Source: Candolleomyces eurysporus
Taxonomy: Eukaryota; Basidiomycota; Agaricomycetes; Agaricales; Psathyrellaceae
Assembly (NCBI GenBank): GCA_027579435.1
Contig: JANBPK010001204.1
Coordinates: 44,102 to 108,101 of the forward strand
DNA: 64,000 nucleotides
Direction: 5' to 3'
The notes beneath the pieces are model-generated. The model did not search any database. It worked only from the letters and a program-made list of their open reading frames with translations, and was not told the origin of the DNA. Position numbers and translations under genes: made by a program. How positions within the stretch are numbered: position 1 is the stretch's first letter; every line of letters starts with the position of its first letter. Positions 24,913 through 35,506 of this stretch are shown in pieces.

Positions 24913-25452
24913 AAAGGAGTATGTTCTTTTCAAAATCAATTTGATGATAATAATAACAGTTCACGCCAGATGCACGACACCCCATGGAAGACTGTAGTCG
25001 GTGTTGCAAACATTACTAGAACTTGTTATCCTCTATGGATTATTCGAGATAAATGCCTCTCGGGGGTATTTTGGCCGCCAATTGATCTACCGAGGTATCT
25101 TCCCGTTTCATCATAGTGGAAACAAGTCGGAAAAAATACTCCATTTATTTCTGTCTTCCTATAGAAGCGCGCAGCGCGTCACGCTTCAATTTAGCCTGTA
25201 GTCTAACCAATAGCCAGGCTTCGGATCTCGACTCAGCAGGTAGAATCCGTTCCTGTAAGGTATGTTTAGCTGCTTCCCCCGCGAAGCATGAAAAATCTCG
25301 GAAAGACAATACCTTCTTTCTTCCCGACGATGTAACGGCGCGTACCCCACACGAGCAACGAGAAGCTTCTCACAGCACCCGTCGAATGGGAGTGGATATA
25401 AAACCCTCCCCTCTTTGAATTGAAGACATACGAGCTCGTGGAATTTTTCACA
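24913..25452. other. Intergenic, AA9 promoter region
   Basis: The 3' flank of the PLP-homeostasis gene and the upstream region of the AA9 gene. Apart from the TATA box no element stands out. Confidence 0.45.
25397..25403 (+). promoter_or_regulatory. TATA box of the AA9 gene
   Basis: TATAAAA about 55 bp upstream of the ATG at 25453, followed by a pyrimidine-rich stretch. Confidence 0.6.
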
Positions 25453-26661
25453 ATGTTGGCTGCATCGCTCATCGCTATCGCTTCCCTTTTCGTTGGTCAG
25501 GCCGCTGCCCATGGTGGTGTCACCTCCTACGTGATCGACGGTGAGTCGATACCCAGAATTCTTCCCCTTATACATTGCTCATTGAAATACAGGCCAGAAC
25601 TTCGTCGGATGGTCGCCCTATAACTCTGCCAGCGGCCAGAGGTCCATTGGCCGCCCATACAGTAAGTTGATCTGGCTCAATAATGTACCCGTTTTCTGAC
25701 TACGTACCTCAGGCAGCTATGACCCGTAAGCCCATCTTGCGTTTCGCATCGTGTCTTTACTTGTGCTGACATTGCGGCTAGCATCATGACTACCTCTGCT
25801 GCGGTGAGCACCTGCACCCTGCGTTGTCATTGACAGAACTCGGTCTGACTAACTCCTCCCAGTCCTTCTCCTGCAACAACAATGGCCAAGCGAGCGGCGG
25901 TCAGCTCTCCGCTACAGTTCGTGGTGGTAGCAAAGTCGTCGCCAAGTGGAAGTACGTCCTGGTCGTCGTTCTTGATTTGGGACTGCCCGTCGAATAATTG
26001 TCGATTGCGTCTAGCCAATGGACCCATGCTGAGGGACCCGTCATGGTCTACATGGCCAAGTGCCCTGGTACTTGCACCTCCGCAAACAGCAACAGCCTCG
26101 AGTGGTTCAAGATTGCCGAGACTGGTTTGATCTCTGGTACCTTGGCAAAGGGCCAGTGGGGTAACGGCGTCATCATGAAGGACCTTGCCTACACCGTCAC
26201 CATCCCATCTCAGCTCGCTGACGGTGAATACCTCATCAGGGTACGTTGACCGCCATTCTGTCCACGCACGCTCATGATGCTTAAATTGGCACTTCATCAG
26301 CACGAGCTCCTCGCCCTCCACCAAGCCAACACTCCTCAATTCTACCCCGAATGTTCGTCCATTCAACGCTTCTCCTTTTCTCGAGGGCATTGCATGCTTA
26401 CCTTGTGGCTTCAGGTGCTCAACTCATCCTCACCGGTGGCGGAGGTGTCAACCCACCCTCCCGATTCAAGGTCAGGTTCCCAGGCGCCTACTCCATGACC
26501 GACCCCGGCGTCCGTGTCGACATCTACAGCCAGCAGGCTCCTTCCATCACCACCTACCAGATTCCAGGACCCGGTAAGTTCTCCAAACCCCTTGACCAGT
26601 CACACATGGACTCACAAAATGCGTGTCATTTACAGCTGTCTGGAAGGGAGAGTCCTCTTAA
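25453..26661 (+). CDS. AA9 lytic polysaccharide monooxygenase (secreted, copper-dependent)
   Basis: Nine exons splice in frame to 247 residues: 25453-25540, 25593-25661, 25713-25725, 25782-25803, 25863-25951, 26015-26240, 26301-26352, 26415-26573 and 26636-26661. The signal peptide MLAASLIAIASLFVGQAAA is followed directly by HGGVTSYVIDG, so the mature N-terminal His can form the copper histidine brace. The second copper His is in WTHAEGPVMVYMAKC. The axial Tyr and preceding Gln are in LHQANTPQFYPECAQ. AA9 enzymes oxidatively cleave cellulose or related glucans outside the cell, fed by an electron donor. The protein ends shortly after the catalytic domain and has no linker or CBM1. Exons 3 and 4 are micro-exons of 13 and 22 nt. 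Confidence 0.96.
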
Positions 26662-27450
26662 ATGGTTTGAGCCGTCATGGTATCGCCATCCTCCCGTTTA
26701 TAATCTATCGTCGTGGTTTTTTGTGTTTAAAACGAAGCAATGCAACCGTTTTTATAATTTTCGTTCCAGATATATATATAGAGAGAGTCCATCGTGGTCG
26801 TAGCAAGTCATAAACTAACCGGCGAGAACTAAGCATGTCGTAACTGTACAATCGTATCCATCCAAAATCATCCCAATAAAAACTCGGCCACCGTCTTCAC
26901 AAGCATCGGGTGCCTCATCTCGCTATTCATCATTCCTTCCGGGCATCCATGGGTATCTTCGTTCGCTGTCGCCTTCCTCTCCAGGTTCTTTCGCTCCTCA
27001 ACGCCATAGGCACCTGGCATTTTGAACGACGCATCCACCGACACCATCCTTCTCCCAGCGCTCTCCGTCTCCGTCTCCGCCTTCTCCTTTCCTTCCTTCT
27101 GCAAGGACCCCCTCGGTTCGGATTGATTAGTACAATTGGTACTGAAGGGTATACAGTTCGAGGACCTTCCGAGAGTGCTTCGAGGTAAGGTGACTTTGGC
27201 TACCAATNCCCCCCGCTCCTGGATCGTAGTCGTTTGCACGCAAGGTCTCTCGTCCGGCGTTTCGTTGAGAGCTTGGGTCGCAGACGGGTACTAATCGTGA
27301 TTCTTCCTGGTTGAGAACCTGAAGTCGAGTCGTCTGTATCGGACCCTGCAAGCTCTTCCTAGGATGGAAACGAAAGTGATAGTGATAGAATGCCCATTAG
27401 CGGTCCGCATCCTTGGCTAAAAGAGCGAATGGTGCAGGCTTACCGAAAAC
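26662..27450. other. Intergenic between converging genes
   Basis: Probable 3' ends of the AA9 gene and of the next minus-strand gene. An N at 27208 precedes a C run. No further gene was seen. Confidence 0.5.
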
Positions 27451-29453
27451 CTAGAAAACGTCCCCCCCCAACTTGGACCCAACAGGCGTTGGCGACCCAT
27501 CTGTGCTTGCAGCACTAGTTTCCGCCGGATCGGAATAAATGGACTCGGTCGCGATAACGTTGGTAGCTTGAGTGACAGACACATAAGCCAGGGTAGGGGC
27601 CATCGAGTTCTGTTGGTCCACGAGACACTCGAGCATATCAAGTGCTTTGTTCAAGCTTTCCACGAAGCTGCTAACCGGAACGGCGTCGTCGCCCTCGTGG
27701 TTGCTTTCCCCATTGGCCGCGGCGACGGCGGGCTTGTCTGCTTTCTCGAGGCACTGAATCACGGGTGGGCTATCTGACACCGGCGTCACGGCAACGACTT
27801 CAGCGTTTGCAAAGCTCGGGAATGCAGAAAGTGGAGGGGTGGACGACTTGAGGCGCTTGGGGGCAGTGGCGGAAGAGGCCTTCGTCATCCGAGCCTGAGT
27901 GGCAGAAACAGGGGCGGCAGCGGCCTCGTTGCCGGCAGGCTTCTTGAACGTCCTGTTAAACTTCGCCTTCACCGCCTTCGCTACCATCTGACCTCCACCC
28001 TTCTTACCGCCTCCCAACACAACCCGCTTTCGAGTTCCATCTAGAGCCACGCGAGTCGGCGTGGAGAACGATATGAAGCTGTAGTCCTCCTCGAATGCGA
28101 TCTTGGACTGCTGCTTGGGGACCTTGTCGAACATAGATTTGGGTATAATACTCGCGTTCTTGGTACCACGAGAACGTCGTCGAGTGGATTCCTGGCCAGT
28201 CCGGGTAACAAGCTGGAGAGTGTCGGGGGTACCAGAGTCCCAAGGCGTATTAGGCGGGGCGACAAGCGATATCTGGGCGGTCGTACGGGTAGGGGTACCA
28301 ACGAGATTGTCGTCGGTGACGAATTTATCGATCGAGGCGGAGGAAGGTTGAACTCCATTGTCAGGAACACCGCCGACGTTATCCTCGGTCGTAATGGAAT
28401 CACAACTCGCGAAGCTCCCGTCTTTCAGGCCGTTGAGGTTTGTTGCCACGAATTGCGGAGAAAATGGCTCTTCAGAGAAGAGGTTGGTGGACTTCGAGTC
28501 GATGCTGCCGGGTAAATTGGACACCGAATCGTTGTCGTGCATGTAAAATCCAGTATCCGCCTCGTCGGAAATGCTTCTGGATACTGCGACGTCGACCGTA
28601 GCACTCTTCGGGATACTCTTGCGCTGGGTAGGGTTAACGCGGGGTAGGGAGAGTGAAGTTGGGGTGGAAATTGCGGTGGTTCTGGTGGGACCGGCCCATA
28701 AACCAGCGTCAAGGAAGAGTTCCTTCGAGTTGCGTTCGTTGTCGTCATCGTCGTCGAAGATAACCTGGAGCTTCGGGTGCCTCTGCACCGACGCGTCGTC
28801 AGCCCCGGATTCCAGATCAGGAATGGGCCGATACTCGTCAAACGATGTAGAGATGAGGCCGCTGTCCCGCAGATGCGCGTATTGTTGAGCGGTAAGATCG
28901 CCAACAGGCGGAGATCCTGAGAGGTCGTGACCGTGGGTTTCTTCCTTGCGATATCGGCGAAGCTTGTAATGGTACTGGTATTCGGTATCTTCATTCGACG
29001 AGCCTATGAAATCACAATTCGATCAATCAGGCGTGCGGCGAGGACATACGGAAAATGGGACGCACCCTGAACATTACCCTCAGTCTCAGCCCGATACTCT
29101 TCCTCGTTCAACACCATGACCGAGCACACGCTCTCGCTCAGGCACACGCCGTTCCCAGTTGAACCAGAGAACCAAGACTTCACCCTCTCTTCCTTCGTAG
29201 ACGGCGCTAGCAGACCATCCACATCGTCCTCCAAATCGAACGACACAGAGTGGTGGCGAGGGATGAACGTACGTCCATCCGTAGGAGGGGAAGCTTTAGG
29301 AGAGAGTCGCACCACAACCACGCCTTGGTCGCTAGGAGTCGACTCGTCAAAGGATAGTTGGTCGACGGGGAGCTGTACGCAAGATTTGGCTTTGAGCTTG
29401 GCCTTGACCTTGTGGTTGAATCCTTTCAAGGATATCTTGCGGAATATCTTCAT
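27451..29453 (-). CDS. Hypothetical protein, basic N-terminus and Ser/Thr-rich body
   Basis: Two exons (29453 to about 29068, and about 28998 to 27451) join at a GTGCGT donor to give about 640 residues. It starts MKIFRKISLKGFNHKVKAKL, basic and possibly membrane-associating. Then come HSVSFDLEDDVDGLLAPSTK, an acidic run IFDDDDDNERN, KLRRYRKEETHGHDLSGSPP and long disordered Ser/Thr/Pro stretches. A Lys-rich patch (GTRKRVVLGGGKKGGGQMVA) and a short helical segment (VESLNKALDMLECLVDQQ) sit near the C-terminus. I recognise no domain. Consistent codon-like composition over the whole length and the clean intron argue that it is real; function is unknown. Confidence 0.75.
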
Positions 29454-29799
29454 GGCGAGGGCTGGGATATCTTCGAGGCTGTATGGGTATTAATGGAGGT
29501 CAATCAAATCGTAAAGGGCATGAAGGGGCGTGAGGGGCTCAAAAGGGCGGATGCTCTTTTGCGTAGCCCGTATTCAACACTTCCAATAAAAGGGGTGTCG
29601 ACGACTCCTTTCTTATACTGGACTGGATGAGATCGAGACTGCAACGACAGGCAGCGGGAATTGAAATGGGTCCTGAAGTATTTTGATCACACGTTGAGGA
29701 TTTTAAAATGGCATCGTTCATCCGAGTCATAGCTACTGTACACAATAACTGAAGGGCGGTCAAAGGCACGAACGATAAGGGTCTAGACGGACACTTACT
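29454..29799. other. Intergenic
   Basis: Divides two minus-strand genes; upstream region of the hypothetical gene and 3' flank of ALG12. Nothing specific seen. Confidence 0.4.
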
Positions 29800-31816
29800 T
29801 TAAGAACGCTCCACAATCCATAGCTTCTCCCCTTTCCTGATGTCGACGATACTTCTCACCGCGCTCAGCAGACTTTTCGAGGAGGGATCCTTGACCAACT
29901 GACGGCCAGCGGTCTTGATTGAGGCAGGGTTGAGACTGAGCTTGATGCCTTCGAACGCCTCCACTGCGCTCACAACTTTCCACCCACGCTTATCCAATAG
30001 CTTCGCCGCAGGTCTTTCCTCCAAAATTAGATGGGTGAAGGGCGAGTTGGCGGCTGTCAAGTCGTTGAAGGTCAATGATTCCGTTTTGTTGTATGCCCAG
30101 TTTGCGTTGCTGTTGATGGGCCACGTTGGCTGCGAATGTAGCTGGGTGAATAACGATGCTCCGCTTTGGGCAGCCAAATTGGATATGTGAACGTGAATGG
30201 GGGAAGTATGGGTAAGCGGGTTATAAAGAGCATGGAACTGTCGCATGGCTTCACCACCTGGATAGTTGGCGATGGAGACAGCGGTCGAGAAGACGGTAAA
30301 CGCTATATTGAGAGTGATGAGGGAAGCTCCGAGCAAGAAACGAACTCGGCCGAAGGAGCTTTGTTTTCGCGGTGAGAATCTACGCTGAGGTGAGGCCATG
30401 GTCTGAGAAAGTGTGGGTCGGAACATCACTTACAAGGCGTGCAGTCCTCTGGCAGCTGCTATGTTGAAGATAGGAACCACATAGATGATGAACCTCCATT
30501 CTTTGTGGCCAAGGAAACTGATGAGAACAATGAAAAGGAAGGATGGGAGAAGGAGGCCACGGATTTGGCGATTGAATAAAATCCCAAGGAACGATAGTGG
30601 AAGGGAGGAGAGTAGTAATTTGGGCAGGAATGATGTAAAGTACGTCAGAGGCGGCGATGTTCCCCACTCTGCACTTTTCCCTTCCACCACATTGAAGAAG
30701 AGTCCCGAGAATTCAGGCCATAGGAGCGTTTGGTTCCAGAAGTATGAATCGACGGTAATGGTGAGTATAGCGGAGAGAATGCCAGATACCACTCCAGTCT
30801 TGAGGAGCTGGCTGAATGATATGCTTCTCGTAATTAGGGCCTGTAAGCAGAGTGGAGCCAGATAAAGGGCAATTTCCCCCCGGAAGACGGCGGCGGCGAA
30901 CGTGAGGATGGAAATGGACGCTGCAGTGCGATTGGGTGCAGGCTTGCGTGAGTTCGGGGCCCTATCGAGGAGCACATAGGTTGAAAGGTTGACTGCAATT
31001 GTACTTAGCCATGCAATAAAGCGATTGGCAATTGACGCACCGAAAAACAGAGCAAACATGTTCGGTATCGTTCGACCCATCCAAAACGGCAAATGGAACT
31101 GAGAGCATGACAAAAGGGTAAAATAGAGTCCCATCGAGCGTCCAAAGCGCCGAGTCACTGCCCGTCGAACCAAACTCAGGCCAATCGCGTTCAAGGTTGC
31201 CAACACGGCGCGAACTATCAATGAAGTAAGCACAATATAGATAGACACGACCTGAAGGAGCACACCTATGATTTGAGCATCAAATTTATTTTGAAAAATG
31301 TCCAGATTCGAAGCAATCTGTATCACAGGCGAGGACATCCAGGCTAAGAGGACGCTTCCAAGGAATGTTCTTGGTACCGCGCCAGGGAATACAAAATGGT
31401 CATACTGCATTCACTATATCAGTTTGAATATGCAAGTCTTGGACCAACAGATAGAAGCTTACACGTTCCAAGTCCTTCACACCGTACATCAAAAGGTCAT
31501 GAGTAGCATGGAGGTTGAAGCTCTCCTCGACCTTCGTGTATGGTGCAAGGCTGACATGGAGCCACGCCGTCGCTAGGATGACTCCATCCAAGGCAATTTC
31601 CATGAGCGAGCCCACCGTAGAATCTGTGGCTTTGGTGCGGTGTTGTCGTCGTCGCTGTCGTCGTTCAGGTCTGCGCGCTCGACGATGTGGGCGTGGAGGA
31701 GGCGCTGGAGTGGCTGTGTTGACCGACGGAACCAGAACAGGGTTCGGACGTTTCTGGTGCTGGGACCGGCCCGGTGCCATGATAACCGGGCAATTAGCTC
31801 CACCTATTCTCATCAT
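29800..31816 (-). CDS. ALG12: ALG12, Dol-P-Man:Man7GlcNAc2-PP-Dol alpha-1,6-mannosyltransferase
   Basis: Three exons (31463-31816, 30434-31404, 29800-30379) give about 634 residues. Exon 1 ends with [19 protein letters not shown] and exon 2 opens with [20 protein letters not shown], the conserved luminal loop of GT22 mannosyltransferases with the E-E and D-H signature of ALG12. Many hydrophobic helices follow (for example [17 protein letters not shown]), and [20 protein letters not shown] is conserved near the C-terminus. Exon 3 carries [19 protein letters not shown], also typical of ALG12. The enzyme adds the eighth mannose to the lipid-linked N-glycan precursor in the ER lumen. The first about 65 residues are a basic Arg/Pro-rich extension; a later ATG (31780) is possible but does not remove it. 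Confidence 0.93.
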
Positions 31817-32504
31817 TCTCCACTCTTCGAGGAGATTCTCTCAACTACTGCGATTCGCTCATAGGCGGCATTCCGTCGTACTGGTAACTCCTGTATCTCG
31901 AGTCATTTTCCTTCGGCCGATAGCCTCCATGGCGACTATACTCCGCTGCCACGCTCATACCCGGAATCCAGGGTACGTTTGGACGTTCTGCCACGTTCTT
32001 GAGAGCCTCATTCCGCCTCGTTTCCGAACATAAGCTAGGTACACGTTGACTAAATTTAGATTCTCTCCTCCGCCGGAGCCGCGAGAAAGTGTGTGGAGCT
32101 AATATTGGCTTGTGATCGTCGTTTTGTTCAGACCGACAGGTTATAATACCGCCATGTTTCGCGGGGATGGCGATTTTTAGAGAAATTTTGAAGTGCGGCG
32201 AAGAGAAGAGTGAATCGGGTTGTATGGGCGAGGAGTGAGCGCTGAAATGAGGTAATCATGTATTTTGGGGTGACTGGGGTGGTGCAATTGATATTGATGG
32301 CCCCTCGCCAAAGTTCAAGTATTTGTTCCTTCAATCTATTGAACTCTCCTCGTTGTATTCTGCTTCGTCAGCCAGGCACGTTCATCCGCTCCTGGGTAGA
32401 AGTCGAGTCATAATCGCGTATATCCAGGCTTGGTGTAAGGAAAGTTACCGTAGGTCATTTCATTTAAATTGCTTGTGTCATCGGGCTCATATGCCCCTAT
32501 AACA
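31817..32504. other. Divergent intergenic region between ALG12 and the arrestin-like gene
   Basis: Short frames only. It probably carries both promoters. A stretch ATTTAAAT lies near 32463. Confidence 0.45.
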
Positions 32505-34067
32505 ATGGCAATNCCCCCCTCCAGTTGACCGTGACTCAGACTCAGAGCTTTGCTCTTGCGTGATCACCGCTTTGACTCATGCTTTACCACCGTACACACC
32601 CTCCCCTCCTGCTCCCTGTTATTCCGACCATCCTTCGTGCGGAGAGAGGAGCTTGCAGCATGCCCCTGGCTCTCGATTCCGCCAAAGGAATCCGGCATCT
32701 ACGTTTGCAAAACAATTCAAAAAGGCCACGGTCGTGCTGAGAGGTCAGGAGCCCAACATTCGTACACCATGGTACGGACGTGACGAGGTGATCTCTGGGT
32801 TCATTACCTTTGAAAATCCCGGCCGAATTAGCCAGGTCGATATTCTGGTACGTCCTCCTTTTCTCCATCTCGCGCTGAACGCGAACTCAAGGATATTTCA
32901 CGCAGGTCGAGGGCAAACTTAACATTACCACGACCGATGGCATTTCAAAGGTCACAACTCTCGTTAATGCCTCTTCGAGCTTGTGGAAGAAAACCTCGTC
33001 GGAGGATTCCTGTCCTGAGCAGGTTGAGTTTGCGTTCTCCTTGCCCGCCTCGTATCAGGATGGAGACAATACGTACCCTCTTCCACCCTCCTTCCAGGAG
33101 TTTGATTTAGGTGGTCCTTTCCTGAGCATCAGGAGCTTTTATCGCATTCGGGTGACTGTGACCAAGGCTCCAAAGAACCGGTTTAGCTTCGCGAAGACAG
33201 AACAGTGAGTACTTCGGATACCCTCCGTTCGCCGTTATTAATGGCTAACTGGCTCTCTAGTTTTTTCCTACCGTTTGATTATCTGCCCCGGTCAAGGAGC
33301 TCCGACCCCACGACAACGTTACCAGGCTGCGTTGCGAATATCAAAGAGTTACCTAACGAGTGGTACCAGGTGACATGCGCAGTTCCCGTCGAGGGGCGAC
33401 CCCAACTCGAGCCTGTGTTCACCAACGTGAGTCTCCTTCTCAAGGGCTACGCGACAGGGTGACAAATCTCTTCCTGTCCGTCTGTGTTTAGCTCTTCGTC
33501 CCAGCCGCTCGCGTATACCCACTCACCGAACCTATCCCCTTCCACGTTGAGGTTTCAGGAAGACGAGAATCGTTACGTGCGCTTCTTTCGCCCTGCAATT
33601 CGCCCGAACCAGGCTCCCCCACTTCGCCTACCTCTCCGAATAGGTCTCCGTCCCTTGTTAAGGGCAAGGCCCCGGGAGTCCCACGTCTTCGACAATGCGA
33701 ACCGACAAACTTAAAAGTCTTCATCGTACGCCAGATCAGGGTTGAGATAAAGAAGAAAAAGGTTCTCAAAAACGTTATAATCGCACACGGCGAGTTGGAG
33801 TCTGTTCCGCCGGTACTGGACATCTGCCGCTGCGGCCTCGGCGACGCGTGCGTAACACCCGAGTACTTGAGCTGGACGGGCATACTGAAGCCATCTCCGG
33901 ATGTGAGGACCGGTGGGTTCGAGGCGGAGTTCGTTAGGGTCACTGATTATGTTGCGCTTGCGATTGGGGACTCTGAAGTTCCGTGGCTCGATATTAAGAG
34001 CAGTGTAGGGATCAAGCTGGTGACAGATCCTTGGGAAGACCCAGAGCCCGAGTTTATTCTTATGTAG
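32505..34067 (+). CDS. Arrestin-like (alpha-arrestin fold) protein
   Basis: Four exons (32505-32847, 32905-33204, 33261-33426, 33492-34067) join in frame. The beginning, ATG GCA at 32505, lies eight bases before an N (32513) in a C run that disturbs the frame; coding resumes as PVDRDSDSELCSCVITALTH. Arrestin-N features follow: KKATVVLRGQEPNIRTPWYG, DEVISGFITFENPGRISQVD, then VEFAFSLPASYQDGDNTYPL and a FYRIRVTVTKAP segment. The second half has YPLTEPIPFHVEVSGRRESL, an RQIRVEIKKKKVLKNVI strand pair and a C-terminal WLDIKSSVGIKLVTDPW. Fungal alpha-arrestins are adaptors for ubiquitin ligases in transporter endocytosis. No PPxY motif is evident, so that role is inference. Confidence 0.8.
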
Positions 34068-35506
34068 TGACCCGTCAAATAGTGGCTCAGATTTAGATCT
34101 AGGGTTTTGGTTATGTGTACTCGGGGACATTGACGCTATTTTAACTTATGGGATTGCTATTTATGTACAGTATACACAAATTTAAATTTCAACGGTCCTG
34201 ACGTGCCGGTGTGTGGTTTCTTGAGAAATGCGAACAACTCCGAGTCGAAGAGTTCGCTTTGACGGCGATCGTCCAAGCGTCCTCCAAGTCCACCTCCGCG
34301 TGAGTAGTCTTGGTGCCCTATATGGAGCCACTCCACTGCCAGAGTGACTCCATTCCGGAGCACTTCCATAAGCCAATTCACCGTCAATTGTGGTGTTGAC
34401 TCTTTGGTGTCCTTCATTGGCGTCGTTCCGGAGGGCGCGCTCAACCATAATTGGAAGAAGCGCCGGAGTGGCTGTGTTGCTACTCAGCGGAGTTTCGGTG
34501 ATAACCGAGCATTGGGCGCGTGCTAAAATTATCGCAATGCCTCCTTCACTTTCCACTTCATCTCTTGAAAATGTGCTAGGACTGCCGTTGTATGCATGGT
34601 AAGCTGCGCAAAATCACTTGAATATCTGATAAACTCGAGGGATATATCTCAAGTAGCCATGGTAGGTCTTTTGCTGCCAATATCATGAATGCTCGCATAC
34701 ACTCGAACTGACACTCGCCACAGACGCAACTCCCTTCTGCCGGAACAGCTCGTGCAAAAGGGCATGTTATAGCCTTTTGAATCTTAAAATTTGTCCAGTA
34801 AAAGCTAGGAGCCGACTTTTGAGCCTCAGGCAATTCGGTCGAGCGATGGCTACCTTTCTCGCAGACGAGGTTACCAAAAATGCCCAACGACCTTGCAATC
34901 CATCTTTACGTCAGGCTTTGAAGCTTTTATTTTGGATAGGCTGGATTGAGCTTGAACTCGAGATTCTAGGGTGCATGTCTAGGAGCCGCAGATGCGTTGT
35001 TCGTTGGTGCGCCTATTAAAAACATTACCAGCCATTCCGTCTCGCTGACATATAGCTTCCAGACTTCTACTTTGGCTGCCCAAAACTGTCACTACGTTTT
35101 GATAAAAGCCGACAGCCTGAATTCATATCACTCTGAGGGCTTTCTCGCGCAGAATTCCTGACTCGGTAACGTACGTGAGGTTCGATTCTGCCTGTTTTTC
35201 TACATACTCTTAAGCTGACCCCACAAAATCTATATGAAACTCAGGCTTGGAATGCGACGGGCATGCTATTGCATTCGACCTCTGCCTACGTGACTATCAA
35301 GATGAACATGGACTGCAATTTTGGAGCATATGAAGCTAGATAGAGCTGATTCAAGAATTGCAACAACCGAGCAAGAGGACATTTTGTACCTACTATGACG
35401 TCATAATCGGCGCACTCCCTGCGGTGCGGTGGAGGGCCGAGGTATCTCAGGTCACTACCTCCAAATAGGGGAATCAGATATCGTTCATCGATTTCCTGGT
35501 TGAACT
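34068..35506. other. Intergenic holding the ALG12 relic
   Basis: Outside the relic at 34300-34530 only unsupported frames are visible (for example 34576-34887 minus). Confidence 0.45.
34300..34530 (-). pseudogene. Decayed duplicate of the ALG12 5' end
   Basis: The minus strand aligns by eye with ALG12 exon 1 (about 31545-31790). The blocks CAACACAGCCACTCC-GCGC, TCGAGCGCGC/TTGAGCGCGC, ATGGAGTCA and GTGGCTCCAT recur in the same order and spacing, roughly two thirds identical. The coding frame is lost, and similarity fades after the codons for the APY motif. It has no downstream ALG12 exons. It lies just beyond the 3' end of the arrestin-like gene, in the same orientation as ALG12. This is a fragment of a past segmental duplication, not a gene. 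Confidence 0.65.

Noticed and set aside
25827..26390. 187-codon minus-strand frame opposite the AA9 gene
   Set aside because: It lies antisense to well-supported AA9 exons and has no domain; its openness mirrors the codon bias of the sense strand.
28041..28994. Alternative minus-strand frames within the hypothetical gene
   Set aside because: Ser/Pro/Arg-rich shadows of the main frame, which is longer and splices cleanly.
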